A stretch of 64,000 nucleotides of DNA from Methylobacterium sp. NEAU K (GCF_030700285.1 NZ_JAUYZJ010000005.1:124001-188000); one strand, 5' to 3'; shown: positions 45,075-54,459, counted from the stretch's first letter. Notes: generated by a model not told the origin, from the letters alone. Numbers and translations: made by a program.

Positions 45075-45761
45075 TCAGGCGTCTCGCTTGCGCAGGCGAA
45101 TGAGGGAGAAATGGCCGAGCGGCGGGAGCGCCCGGCGTTCGACGATCTCGACCGGCGCGGTCGCCGCCCAGGCGGCGTAGCGTTTCCAGGCGAACTCGGT
45201 CCGCCACCCGAGGCGGCTCGTCACTGGCGCCAGCGTGTGTTCCACGAAGCGGCGCAGGCCGCCCTCCGCACCGATCCGCGTCGTGATGACGATCTCTCCG
45301 CCCGGGCGGAGCACGCGGGTGAACTCGTCGAGCGCGGCCTCGGGGTTCGGCACCGCCGTCACGACATATTGAGCGACAACCACGTCGAAGGACGCGTCCG
45401 CGAAATCGAGATGCTCGGCATCCATCACGGCGAGGCGCTCGACGTTGCGCAGGGCCAGCCGCGTCACCCGCTGGCGGGCCTTCTCCAGCATGGGTGCGGA
45501 GATATCGATGCCGACGATGCTGCGCGCACGCCGGTAGGCCGGCAGAGACAGACCGGTGCCCACGCCGACTTCGAGGATGCGCCCGCCGATCCGCTCCGCC
45601 GCTGCCGCCGCCAGCGTCCGGCCCTGGGCGAAGACCGGGCCGAACACCAGATCGTAGACCGGCGCCCAGCGGCCATAGGCCTTGGCCACGCCGTCGCGAT
45701 CGAGGTCGGGGCCGAGCGTGGCCCCCCGCGGTGAACCGGTGCCGTGCGTTCCGAGGGCCAT
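45075..45761 (-). CDS. pmtA: phosphatidylethanolamine N-methyltransferase (PmtA type)
   Basis: 228 residues. SAM-binding fold with AYGRWAPVYDLVFGPVFAQG, motif I GGRILEVGVGTGLSLPAY, motif II IVGIDISAPMLEKARQRV, ERLAVMDAEHLDFADASFDV and VLRPGGEIVI. The N-terminal signature and length match the Rhodobacter-type PmtA that methylates phosphatidylethanolamine three times to phosphatidylcholine. The psd gene on the same strand further downstream supplies its substrate pathway. It begins 58 bases upstream of the membrane protein gene. Confidence 0.85.
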   Translation of the reverse strand: MALGTHGTGSPRGATLGPDLDRDGVAKAYGRWAPVYDLVFGPVFAQGRTLAAAAAERIGGRILEVGVGTGLSLPAYRRARSIVGIDISAPMLEKARQRVTRLALRNVERLAVMDAEHLDFADASFDVVVAQYVVTAVPNPEAALDEFTRVLRPGGEIVITTRIGAEGGLRRFVEHTLAPVTSRLGWRTEFAWKRYAAWAATAPVEIVERRALPPLGHFSLIRLRKRDA

Positions 45762-46562
45762 GAGGGTCCGTCTCTCGTTGTGTGCCAGGGCGAAGCGACC
45801 GGCCGCCGCCGGCGCCGCGTACCGATCGAGGGTGGGTTCAGAAAGCGGCCGGGCTCATACCCAGCCTCGGGGAAGTCGGGGTTCGAGCCTCGCCGCGCGC
45901 CCGCGAGGCGGCGTGCGCCGCCGAAGCACAGATCGGGTTCCGCCAAGCGGCTCGCGGTTCGGGGTGGCCAGACCGCTGGCCCTGCGCGCGCCTGACGGGT
46001 GCGACCCCTCGGGCAGTGACATCGCGGACATCGCGAAGCGCTGGCCGCCGATCAGGACAAACGGAGACGCCGGAGGCGCGCATCCGACCGGCACGTCATC
46101 GCCCCCACACTGTTTCCCCGCAGCACTCTTTCCGCCGGCAAAGCTATGATTGTCGTTTGACAATGTTGTGACAAGACAACCGAAGCATTTTGACTGAATT
46201 CGATTTGTTGGCAAAGCATTTATCCTGGCGCCACATGTGGCCCTGATGGCTGTCGTCTTGTCGCCTGTGCGGCGAAACCGGGCCTGCCAGACCGGTGGCG
46301 TCGCGGTCGCCGCCCCCGTTCCGGAGGCGCGCCGGCGCATTTCGTCGAGCCCGACGACGTCGATCGGCGCCGCTTATTGTTCACGATGATGAGAAACGCC
46401 CGGCGGCGCGGTCTCAGCGGGTCAACAGGCTTGCGCTATGTTGTGAATACCCCGATGCCGTCGGACCGCTTGTCCGACATCTTCTCGCCCTGTTGTCGAC
46501 GAGATAAGGCCCGGCAACGGCAGACGAACGTAGCGCGCCAGCGCGCTGGAGGAGTGTTTCGC
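45762..46562 (+). other. gene-free region with palindromes
   Basis: No convincing coding sequence is seen in 800 bases between divergent pmtA and the lytic transglycosylase gene. Two symmetric sites stand out: TTGTC-GTTT-GACAA at 46150-46163, which contains a consensus-like TTGACA, and a perfect 12-base palindrome GCCACATGTGGC at 46230-46241. The stretch 46140-46230 is AT-richer than its surroundings and probably holds promoters or operators. Confidence 0.5.
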
Positions 46563-47357
46563 GTGATCGAAGAAATGCGGCGTATGACCCTCGCCCTCAC
46601 GGCAATCGCCGGGCTCGCCTGCGTGGCCGGGCAGGCCGAGGCCGCGCAGTGCGGCAACTCGGCGGCCGGGTTTGAGACCTGGAAGCGCGAATTCGCCGAG
46701 GAGGCCCGCGGCAAGGCCAGCGCGGCGAGCCTGGCGGCGCTCCAGACCACGAGCTACTCGACGCCTACGATCGCAGCGGATCGCGGCCAGCGCAGCTTCA
46801 AGCTGTCGCTGGACCAGTTCCTCGCCAAGCGGGGCGGCCCGACGATCGTCTCCCGCGGGCGCGCGCTGAAGCGCACCAACGCCGCCCTGTTCGAGTCGAT
46901 CGAGCAGCGCTACGGCGTCCCCCCGGGTCCTCTGCTGGCGATCTGGGGCATGGAGACCGGTTTCGGGGCGGTCCGCGGCAACGTCAACACGCTCTCGGCG
47001 GTCGCGACCCTCGCGTATGATTGCCGCCGCTCCGAATACTTCACCGATCAGCTTTACGCGGCCCTGACGCTGGTCGATCGTGGCCTGCTCTCGCCGAGCA
47101 CCCGCGGCGCGGCCCACGGAGAGGTCGGTCACACGCAGTTCCTGCCGAAAAACGTCCTGGCCTACGGCACCGGCGACCTGAACAATGTCGGGGCCGCCCT
47201 GTCGTCGACCGCGAACTTCCTGAAGGCCCATGGCTGGCGCGCCGGCGCCGGCTACCAGCCCGGCGAGCCGAACTTCGCCGCGATTCAGGGCTGGAACGCC
47301 GCGCCGGTCTATGAGCGGGCGATCGCGCTGCTCGGACGTCAGATCGACAACGAATAA
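46563..47357 (+). CDS. lytic murein transglycosylase (MltB-like)
   Basis: 264 residues. The start is GTG at 46563, eight bases after GGAGGAG; an ATG at 46575 lacks that spacing. Signal peptide RRMTLALTAIAGLACVAGQA. The SLT_2/MltB domain shows FESIEQRYGVPPGPLLAIWG, GMETGFGAVRGNVNTLSAVA with the catalytic Glu, and GEVGHTQFLPKNVLAYG. It is short, without the C-terminal peptidoglycan-binding domain of some relatives. It cleaves glycan strands in the periplasm. Confidence 0.88.
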   Translation: MIEEMRRMTLALTAIAGLACVAGQAEAAQCGNSAAGFETWKREFAEEARGKASAASLAALQTTSYSTPTIAADRGQRSFKLSLDQFLAKRGGPTIVSRGRALKRTNAALFESIEQRYGVPPGPLLAIWGMETGFGAVRGNVNTLSAVATLAYDCRRSEYFTDQLYAALTLVDRGLLSPSTRGAAHGEVGHTQFLPKNVLAYGTGDLNNVGAALSSTANFLKAHGWRAGAGYQPGEPNFAAIQGWNAAPVYERAIALLGRQIDNE

Positions 47358-47596
47358 GGTACATCCGCTGGCGGAAACTGACTCTGATTCGTGTGACAGA
47401 GTGTAACCGCGCCCAAAAATGGTCTCGATCGATCCAAGATCGACCACGCAGCCGCCCCAGAAAAGCCGGCCCGGCCCCGCTGTTTCAGTCCGAGCGGGGC
47501 CGGTCGGCCCGTCGATTCGAGCGTGCGGCTACTCAGAGCCGCAGCGACGACGGTCCGGCGGGCACCCGCTCCGCGACGAGGAGCATTGGCGCCCGC

Positions 47597-48682
47597 ATGG
47601 CCATCGATTCCGTGCCGCTGGACGGCCCCACCTACGCAAACGCGCGCCGCTCGTGCGCCGCCCCGATGGCCGTACTCGCGGCGGCGGTGGCAATGGCGGT
47701 GCTCGGGAGCGGTATAGCCCGCCGCGACCTCGTCCCGGCCGAAACGCTCCGCGTGCCGGAGACCCAGGTGACCCTGGTCGAGCCGCCCGCCGAAGCTCCG
47801 TCCGTCGACACGAAGGAGGAGGCCGCTTCGAGCGAGCCGTGGCGCGACGCCATCGGCGGTCCCCTGTCGCGCTGGGCCTGGGCGCAGATCGCGCCGCCCG
47901 CCCTCTCGCCGGAGCCCGAATCGGCCCCGGCGCCCGATTCGCCGGGCACCGAGCCGCCGCGAGCGGAGATGACCGTGCCGCTCCCGGTGCCGCGACCGCC
48001 CGAATTCCGCGCGCCGCGCGCGGCCGGTTTAACCCGCAGGGCTGCCCGGCGTATGGCACGGATCGAGCCGGCCGCGCCGCCGCAGGCACCGGCTGACGAA
48101 CGCTCGTTCCTCGAGAAACTGTTCGGCGTCGAACGCACGCCCGCGCTGTCCTACACGGCGCTCGAGACCAAGCCTGCGGAGCTGGCGCCTCGGCGACGCA
48201 TCAGCCCGCCGCTCGGGCCCATGACGGAGACGAGCCCGACCGCGGGCGTCGCCGTCTACAATATCGCTGCCCGCTCCGTGATCTTGCCGAACGGCGATCG
48301 CCTCGAAGCGCATTCCGGCCTCGGCGACGGCCTGGACGACCCGCGCCGCGTCAATGTGCGGATGCGCGGACCGACGCCGCCCGGGACCTACGACCTCACC
48401 GAGCGCGAGCAGCTGTTCCACGGTGTCCGCGCCATCCGCCTCACGCCGGTCGGCGGCAGCGAGGCCGTCTACGGCCGCGTCGGGCTCCTGGCCCACACCT
48501 TCATGCTGGGCCCGCGCGGCGATTCGAACGGCTGCGTCTCGTTCCGGGACTACGACCGGTTCCTCCAGGCGTATCTGCGGGGCGAGATCCAGCGCCTCGT
48601 CGTCGTGACGGGCACGCAGGACCCGCTGCCGAGCGTCGCCGATGGCAGCGCCGGTACGCGGATGGCGCGGAACGGCGGTTGA
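47597..48682 (+). CDS. DUF2778 (L,D-transpeptidase-like) membrane-anchored protein
   Basis: 361 residues from the ATG at 47597. A single N-terminal membrane segment (PMAVLAAAVAMAVLGSGIA), a long Pro/Ala/Glu-rich linker (residues 50-215), then the DUF2778 domain: LEAHSGLGDGLDDPRRVNV, RMRGPTPPGTYDLTEREQLF, VRAIRLTPVGG and LAHTFMLGPRGDSNGCVSFR. The His and the SNGCVSF Ser/Cys motif give an L,D-transpeptidase-like catalytic site. The family includes the Tlde1 effectors, but the membrane anchor and no immunity gene nearby favour a housekeeping cell-wall role. Confidence 0.8.
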   Translation: MAIDSVPLDGPTYANARRSCAAPMAVLAAAVAMAVLGSGIARRDLVPAETLRVPETQVTLVEPPAEAPSVDTKEEAASSEPWRDAIGGPLSRWAWAQIAPPALSPEPESAPAPDSPGTEPPRAEMTVPLPVPRPPEFRAPRAAGLTRRAARRMARIEPAAPPQAPADERSFLEKLFGVERTPALSYTALETKPAELAPRRRISPPLGPMTETSPTAGVAVYNIAARSVILPNGDRLEAHSGLGDGLDDPRRVNVRMRGPTPPGTYDLTEREQLFHGVRAIRLTPVGGSEAVYGRVGLLAHTFMLGPRGDSNGCVSFRDYDRFLQAYLRGEIQRLVVVTGTQDPLPSVADGSAGTRMARNGG

Positions 48683-48797
48683 GGCCGCCGGACGGTGGCG
48701 TCTCGAGCCCCCGTCACCGTGATGGCAGCCGGGCCGGCGCCAGCGAGCGCCCCAAGACCGACGGCGCGGGGCTGAGCTCGCGGCAGGGGGTGCAGCT

Positions 48798-49532
48798 CTA
48801 AAGGCCCACGCGCCCGAGGGCCGGCAGCTTGAGAGCCGGACGGCGCAGGTCGATTCCGGCCACGCCGCCGAGCAGGTTGAGCTCGAGTCCCTCAACCCAG
48901 GCAAGTGTCAGCCCGAGATAGCCGCCGAGGTTGATCCGGATCCCCGTGCCAGACGGCGTCCATCCGAGCCAGCGTCCGTCGTAGGGGAAATCCTTTCCGA
49001 TCGCCGTGGCAGGCAGGCTGGCCCGCATATCGGGGACCGCCGCCATCACGGCGGCGACGAAGGTATTCGAGTTCGGTCCAGGCCAGACGACATAATCACC
49101 GGGCCGTGCGTAGCGGTACTCGGCCACGGCCTTGCGGATGCGCGGGAGCATCGCCTCGGCATCCGGCCCATCCGCGGCGAACACCACCGCGGGCGCGTTG
49201 CCGAACCAGCGGCCGTCGGGCACGAAGCGATCGACCCAGATCGGCTGGCCCCAGGCCGTGTAATCGAAGCGGCGATAGGCACGCTCGCCCCGGCCCTTGA
49301 TCACGATCCAGCTGTGCGTCGCGACAATGCCGCGCCAGCTCACGGTACGCGCGGAGAAGATGCGCACCACGGCCCCGGGATTTGCGTCGGCCGCGATGAG
49401 CAGCCCGGCGCTGGATCTGTCCGCGAGGCGCCAGTCGCCGCTCGCTCTGAACCAATACAGCGTCGCCGAGACCGCGATGGGAACGAGGAAGATGGCAACA
49501 AGCGCGATGAGCGCGATCCTGATCAGGAACAC
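48798..49532 (-). CDS. DUF3750 membrane-anchored protein
   Basis: 244 residues, GTG start at 49532. N-terminal membrane segment (IALIALVAIFLVPIAVSATLYWF), then a periplasmic domain with VRIFSARTVSWRGIVATHSW, RYARPGDYVVWPGPNSNTFV and SGTGIRINLGGYLGLTLAWVEGLELNLLGG, typical of DUF3750. The His-Ser-Trp and PNSNTF blocks hint at a papain/NlpC-like hydrolase fold, which is inference. Function unknown. Confidence 0.8.
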   Translation of the reverse strand: MFLIRIALIALVAIFLVPIAVSATLYWFRASGDWRLADRSSAGLLIAADANPGAVVRIFSARTVSWRGIVATHSWIVIKGRGERAYRRFDYTAWGQPIWVDRFVPDGRWFGNAPAVVFAADGPDAEAMLPRIRKAVAEYRYARPGDYVVWPGPNSNTFVAAVMAAVPDMRASLPATAIGKDFPYDGRWLGWTPSGTGIRINLGGYLGLTLAWVEGLELNLLGGVAGIDLRRPALKLPALGRVGL

Positions 49533-49649
49533 GAGACTTGCCCGGTCGTGGTGGGTGGAAGGGCGGATGTAGGACGGCGCAGCCGGCGTTGAACTGCGTC
49601 GGAACGGTGCAGGTCATAAACACGCCGGGCGGAACGGCAGCCCTACGCG

Positions 49650-50498
49650 TCAGGCCTGCGCGGCAAGCGCGTCGAGAAAGAGAGTCGTGGCGAGCAGGTC
49701 CGCGCAACCGCCTGGACTGAGGCGCGCCGCCACAAAGTCGCGATGGATCCGGACCGCTCGGTCGCGCCAGCCCGGTGCCGCGATCCCGCCGGCGTCGAGA
49801 AAAGCCGCCGCCGCCGCCCGCGCTCCGGCCAGACCGTCGGCGCCGCCCCGGTGCAGGAGATTGGTGTCGTCCACGATGGCCAGGAGCGCGAAGAAGCATT
49901 GGACCCGGGCGGCTTCAGGGTCACCGGACGCCCGGGCGCGGCCGAGGCGGAGCGCCGGCAGACCGACTGCCCGGATCGTCGGGAATCCCGCCGCCGCCTC
50001 GGCGCTGGCACCGCCGACGCCGTAGCGCCGCGCGGCGCGACCGCCATGGCTCGTCGCCGAGGTCGGCGCCCGGGCGATCGCACCGCCCCAAAGCCGGCCG
50101 ACAGCCTCCGCCCGCGCCTCGGCCGAGAACGGTGCGTCGCCGGCCGCCCCCGCTCCCGCGCAGATCAGCCCCAGGGAGAAGATGGCACCGCGATGCGCGT
50201 TGACGCCGCCGGTCGCGGCCAGCATCGCCGCCTCGGCCCGCAGACCGATCAGGCGCAGACTGTTCATGTCCGCCCCGCGAGCGCCTGCTACAGCCAGCTC
50301 GGCGAAGAAGGGGCGGATCGACGCGGCGCTGCAGCGCAGGGTATCGGCGTCCATGTCGGTGTGGCTGCCCGAGTCGACCGGGCTCACGAGACCCGGCTTC
50401 GGCCAAGTTTCCAGCTCGTCGATCAACGCGGCATGAGCGAGATCCGCGATGCCCACGGCCCAGGAAGCCGAGGGGCGCGATCCGTCGATGGCACACAC
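49650..50498 (-). CDS. triphosphoribosyl-dephospho-CoA synthase family protein (CitG/MdcB-like), orphan
   Basis: 282 residues if started at the GTG at 50498; a start at 50618 would give 322 residues and cannot be excluded. Family motifs: ALIDELETWPKPGLVSPVDS, GSHTDMDADTLRCSAASIRP and GVNAHRGAIFSLGLICAGAG. CitG/MdcB enzymes make the phosphoribosyl-dephospho-CoA prosthetic group of citrate lyase or malonate decarboxylase, but no such genes are nearby. Homologues also occur with methanopterin biosynthesis genes in methylotrophs, where they are thought to act on a phosphoribosyl substrate; that role fits this genome better. Confidence 0.8.
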   Translation of the reverse strand: MCAIDGSRPSASWAVGIADLAHAALIDELETWPKPGLVSPVDSGSHTDMDADTLRCSAASIRPFFAELAVAGARGADMNSLRLIGLRAEAAMLAATGGVNAHRGAIFSLGLICAGAGAAGDAPFSAEARAEAVGRLWGGAIARAPTSATSHGGRAARRYGVGGASAEAAAGFPTIRAVGLPALRLGRARASGDPEAARVQCFFALLAIVDDTNLLHRGGADGLAGARAAAAAFLDAGGIAAPGWRDRAVRIHRDFVAARLSPGGCADLLATTLFLDALAAQA

Positions 50499-51625
50499 GT
50501 CAGAAATGGGAAGATTCCGGCTGGGTGCCGCACCTCGCCGAGAGGTCGGTCGCTGCAATCGGTGGCGAAGACCGGCTTCGAAGCGCGCCCGTAAGGCGAT
50601 GACGCGTCGATCCAGCATCGGACAGCAGCTACGTGCGCCCGACCGGTCCGTCAAATTTCCCGGCCCTCCAACGCCTCGCATCTCGCAGTTTCGGAGGCCG
50701 AAACGCTCGGGACGTTGCGTTCGTCGGCGCAGCCGTCTCGGCTTCGTCGTCGACCCCATCTGTCTTCGAAAGCACGTCGGCGAAGCCGTCGAGTTATTGC
50801 AACCCATCGGGTCGGCCGAGGCGGCGCATGCGGGCGGCGGCGGCCGCCGCATCACGGACCGCGAATTCGGGCGCATGCATCAAGCGTCTTCCGCCGACGC
50901 ATCGGCCCGCGGCGGATCCGCGAGTTCCGGCACCGGACCATCCCATCTTGCCGCGCTCCAGCTTTGCTAGAATAACCCCACGAAGCGATCCGGTAATCGC
51001 CTTAGATCGGGAGCCTGCGCCCAACTCTTGCGCTGGATTGCGTCCGTGAATATCATCTTCGTAGCTTCGCAAATATCGTTGCCGTGCCGCATCTGCACGG
51101 GCTTCCTTGCAATATCGCCAAGATCGGATTTTATGAAAGCGCGGAAGGTTGTGGTATCAATTGCAGAATTTGTATCATCCATACAAAGTGGTGCCGCTGC
51201 GTTGCGTTTTTCCGGCGTTCGAACATGATTTCATTTTTGAAGAGAGCCGAGTGAAAAATCAACACACTTTCAAATTTCGGGCGATTTTTTGGATCGAGCG
51301 AGGGAAGACAGTGTGAAAATCGATACGTTTCGAAAGCGTATTCGATTTGCATAATAATCATATTAGGCGCGTACAGCGCGTCTGTTGTGAGATGGGACGG
51401 CGGAGATCGATCTGCACCTCGTCATGGACATGTCGAATATAGGTGTCGAAGTGATCGAGGACTTCGGCGACTTCCGAGACGCGACGCGGTCCGGGAGCGT
51501 AAGCGCCATATCCGGATCGGGAAGCATCAAGCCCCTTCCTATCGGGCTCATATTCTCTGAAATCTGAATCTGGCCTTAGGATACTTCATATCTACCAGGA
51601 AGCTGCTCAGGAGCTGAGGTTGGGA
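50499..51625 (+). other. gene-poor region, AT-rich in its second half
   Basis: The first 450 bases are high GC with no credible gene apart from a possible 5' extension of the CitG-like gene. From about 51030 to 51600 the sequence is AT-rich (for example AAAAATCAACACACTTTCAA near 51253). Short open frames (51182-50967 minus, 71 codons; 51424-51567 plus, 47 codons) have no ribosome site or recognisable product. Possibly a remnant of acquired DNA next to the methyltransferase gene. Confidence 0.4.
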
Positions 51626-53050
51626 ATGGATCGTGCGCAGTCGCTTCTGCAGTCCCTGACGAAAGAGGCACGCATCATCGAGATCGGGCCGAGCTTCAAT
51701 CCACTGGCCCCGAAGCGTGATGGCTGGAACACTTTCGTCATTGATCACGCCTCGCGCGACGAATTGATAAAGAAATATCACGATCAGACAATCGACCGGA
51801 TCGAGGATGTCGATTTCGTCTGGAGCGGCGGCTCGCTCGCGGATGCGGTTCCGAGCGACCAGCATGGGAGCTTCGACGCGTTCATCGCCAGCCACGTCAT
51901 CGAGCACACGACCGACATCGTGACGTTCCTGCGCGCGGCCGAAACATTGCTGCGGCCCGACGGCGTCGTGATCCTGGCGGTGCCCGATAAACGCAAGTGC
52001 TTCGATTTCTTCCGCTATCCGTCCGCCACGGCGGACGCGATCGCGGCCTTCCTGGAGCGGCGGGACAGGCATACGGTCCGGACGCACATCGACTACGCCC
52101 TGAACATGGCGCTGAAATCCAACACGCATGGAGCCTGGGCGGGTGACGACGTCCGGCCTGTGGAACCCGTCTGTTCCCTCGCCGACGAGCCGAATTGGCG
52201 CGCCGTGGCACAGCTGCCGCACTACACCGATGCACACGCCTGGGTCTTCGTGCCGGCCAGCTTCCGCTTGATGATCCTGGAGTTGTCGCTGCTGGGCTAT
52301 TTGGATCTTCGGGTTGAAGACACGCTCGAGAGGCATGAGACCGAGTTCTTCGTCTGGCTCCGCAAGGGGGCGCCGCGCCTCGCGCTCGACGAGGCTCGTC
52401 GGGAGCGTGTCGCCCTCATGCATCACGTGATCGTCGAGCTGGCGGAACAGTCGCGGCACCTGCCGGACGATCCGCTGGGCCCATCGGCTTCGGCGCGGGC
52501 CTTGCGCGACCAGCTTCAGGAGGCGCGGATCCGGACCGCCATGCTACGGACGGTCCTCGCTGCAGTGCGGGAAAGCACCAGCCGGCTCGGCCTGGATCGA
52601 CGCAAGTTCCGGCGCCTGATCGCTCTGGCGAGCCAGACAATTCCGGCCACCGCGTCGGCCGCGATTCAACACCGGATCCTGCTGGCCGAGGCGACGAAGG
52701 TTCTCGACAGGCAGAGACATTCCGCGACCTTGGCCGACGACGACGAGACGACCCTCACCGCCACGGACAGTGCCGTCCTCGTCGGCCTTGTGAGCGCCGC
52801 CCGGTTGGGCGATCCGTCGCTGGCCTCTGAGTTGGAGCAGGAGAGGCAGCGTTCGCGCGCCGTGCGCATCGTGCTCAATGCCGTTCTCGCCAGCCTGCGG
52901 TTCCGGTCTTTGGACAGGAAGCGCTTCAAGTCGATCGTCGCGAAGGCGGCACAAGCGACGCCCAATGAAGGGCCGGAAGCGGCGCGCCACGCCGTGCTCC
53001 TCGAGGAGTCGCGAAAGGTGCTGGGCGTTCCCCCTGGCGGTCCGTCCTGA
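51626..53050 (+). CDS. SAM-dependent methyltransferase domain protein with C-terminal helical region
   Basis: 474 residues, ATG at 51626 with GAGG upstream. Residues 15-270 form a methyltransferase-like domain: ARIIEIGPSFNPLAPKRDGW, FDAFIASHVIEHTTDIVTFL, RAAETLLRPDGVVILAVPDK and HAWVFVPASFRLMI. The remaining 200 residues contain two similar helical blocks (AMLRTVLAAVRESTSRLGLDRRKFRRLI and VRIVLNAVLASLRFRSLDRKRFKSIV), an apparent internal duplication. The start region is AT-rich. Proteins of this kind occur in polysaccharide and glycan loci; the target is unknown. Confidence 0.75.
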   Translation: MDRAQSLLQSLTKEARIIEIGPSFNPLAPKRDGWNTFVIDHASRDELIKKYHDQTIDRIEDVDFVWSGGSLADAVPSDQHGSFDAFIASHVIEHTTDIVTFLRAAETLLRPDGVVILAVPDKRKCFDFFRYPSATADAIAAFLERRDRHTVRTHIDYALNMALKSNTHGAWAGDDVRPVEPVCSLADEPNWRAVAQLPHYTDAHAWVFVPASFRLMILELSLLGYLDLRVEDTLERHETEFFVWLRKGAPRLALDEARRERVALMHHVIVELAEQSRHLPDDPLGPSASARALRDQLQEARIRTAMLRTVLAAVRESTSRLGLDRRKFRRLIALASQTIPATASAAIQHRILLAEATKVLDRQRHSATLADDDETTLTATDSAVLVGLVSAARLGDPSLASELEQERQRSRAVRIVLNAVLASLRFRSLDRKRFKSIVAKAAQATPNEGPEAARHAVLLEESRKVLGVPPGGPS

Positions 53051-53153
53051 CCTCTCGCCCTGGCGGAGACGGCGCCCGCCTCGGCGCATAGCATAGTCGG
53101 CCCAGCCTGGCGGCGTCGGCCATCGTCCGGAGCGGCTGCCTGAACGCGAAGGC

Positions 53154-53846
53154 TTACCGATTGCACAGCGTCGGCCCGAGTGCCGCCAGCACCGGCCGAT
53201 ACGCTGCGAGGTGCAGCCCGTCCCGCATGGTGCCGGGCTTGGCGAAGCCGGTGTCGCCATCGCGGATCGCCGCGAACGGGTCCGCGAAGACGCAACCGAT
53301 GCGCCCGCACAGGCCGCGCAGCCGCTGCGAGTAATCCGCCACGGCGCCCGCATCGACGAAATGGGCGATCTCGCGCCCGACCGGGGGGAGGGCGGTGACA
53401 ACCACCCGGGGGCTCACGGCCTGAAGCCGCTTCACGATCGCTTCGGCGGCGGCCTCGAACCGGGCCGCCGCTTCGGGCGAGCGGGGCTTGTTCTTCAGCA
53501 GGATGTCGTTGGTGCCGATCGTCAGTGCCGCGAGCCCGGGATGGGCATGGAACGTCAGGTGGGCGAGGTAGTCCGCGTAGGCGGACGCCGTCGCACCGCT
53601 GACGCCGCCGTTGACCAAGGCGAGGCCGCACGGACCCTGGCCTCCGGGCTGGAGTTCAACCTGGGAATCGCCGCCCCAGAACAGGTAATCCGCCGGCGCC
53701 TCGTCCAAGCTCACCTGCACGGCGACCAAGCGCATCCCGGCATAGGCACGCGCATCCGCGGCCGGCTTGTGCAACTGCCAGCCGGACAGGCCGCCAACGG
53801 TCAGGAGTGCGAGGCCGCCGAGGAGCGGGACGACGAGACGCCTCAC
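53154..53846 (-). CDS. SGNH/GDSL-type hydrolase, membrane anchored
   Basis: 230 residues, GTG at 53846 overlapping the TrmO-like stop (GTGA). An N-terminal membrane segment (LVVPLLGGLALLTVGGLSGW) is followed by an SGNH fold: block I LFWGGDSQVELQ (GDS Ser), block II Gly in VNGGVSGATASAY, block III TIGTNDILL, and block V GLHLAA with the catalytic His. An esterase or O-deacetylase acting in the periplasm is likely. Pairing with a tRNA methyltransferase gene seems accidental. Confidence 0.85.
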   Translation of the reverse strand: MRRLVVPLLGGLALLTVGGLSGWQLHKPAADARAYAGMRLVAVQVSLDEAPADYLFWGGDSQVELQPGGQGPCGLALVNGGVSGATASAYADYLAHLTFHAHPGLAALTIGTNDILLKNKPRSPEAAARFEAAAEAIVKRLQAVSPRVVVTALPPVGREIAHFVDAGAVADYSQRLRGLCGRIGCVFADPFAAIRDGDTGFAKPGTMRDGLHLAAYRPVLAALGPTLCNR

Positions 53847-54346
53847 GGAGCGGCACCGGCCCGGTCGACCTGCGCGTCCGGCCGGGAGTCCGTCGAGGCG
53901 TAGTAGGGCTTGATGTCCAGGAGCGGCGTGCCGTCGAGGCAATCGAGGCCGCGCACCCGCAGGGTGTCGCCCTCCCGGGCGATCAGCTCGACCACCGAGA
54001 GCGCGATCGGGTTCGGCCGCGCCGGCGAGCGCAGGGAGAAGGTCCCGCGCGGGCCGTCGGCGTGGCGCGGCCGCTGCACCACGAGGCCGCGGGTCGCCCG
54101 GTCCATCCAGTAGAGCAGGATCAGGTGGCTGCAGCCCGTGACGTTGCGCAGGGCGGGGACATAGGCCGCGTCGAGTTCGACCGTGCAAACTGCGTCGGTC
54201 TGCGATCCGTTCTTCGGGCAATCGGGCCGGGTGTGCCAGGGCGTGCGCAACCGGCCGATGAAATGGAGGCCGGCGTCGAAGCGCGCGGGCAGGGTCGCCA
54301 TCTCTTCGCCGGGACGGGTCCCGAACTCGTCCGCGCTCATGTCCAT
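53843..54346 (-). CDS. trmO: tRNA t6A37 N6-methyltransferase family protein (TrmO/UPF0066)
   Basis: 167 residues from the ATG at 54346, with GAGG upstream; ATG at 54340 is also possible. The UPF0066 barrel is seen in FIGRLRTPWHTRPDCPKNG, LILLYWMDRATRGLVVQRPR, GTFSLRSPARPNPIALSVVE and LDCLDGTPLLDIKPYYASTD. TrmO methylates t6A at tRNA position 37 using SAM. PNPIALS replaces the usual PNPIGLS. E. coli TrmO is longer (about 235) because of a C-terminal domain absent here. Confidence 0.85.
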   Translation of the reverse strand: MDMSADEFGTRPGEEMATLPARFDAGLHFIGRLRTPWHTRPDCPKNGSQTDAVCTVELDAAYVPALRNVTGCSHLILLYWMDRATRGLVVQRPRHADGPRGTFSLRSPARPNPIALSVVELIAREGDTLRVRGLDCLDGTPLLDIKPYYASTDSRPDAQVDRAGAAP

Positions 54347-54459
54347 GCAACCTCGCTTCGATTGGGCCGGCTTCTCGGCCAAGCGCCAGCCGGCCGCAAG
54401 CCCGTAGCTCGCGCCGCCGCATGGGGCGGTGTAGAGCCGGGCACAGGACGGGAGGCGAC

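Noticed and set aside
45855..46340. 161-codon minus-strand frame in the gap beside pmtA
   Set aside because: Composition is that of random high-GC sequence, without start signal or recognisable fold.
47597..48682. DUF2778 protein as a type VI secretion toxin (Tlde1)
   Set aside because: It has its own membrane anchor and long linker, no adjacent immunity-like gene, and no type VI genes in the window.
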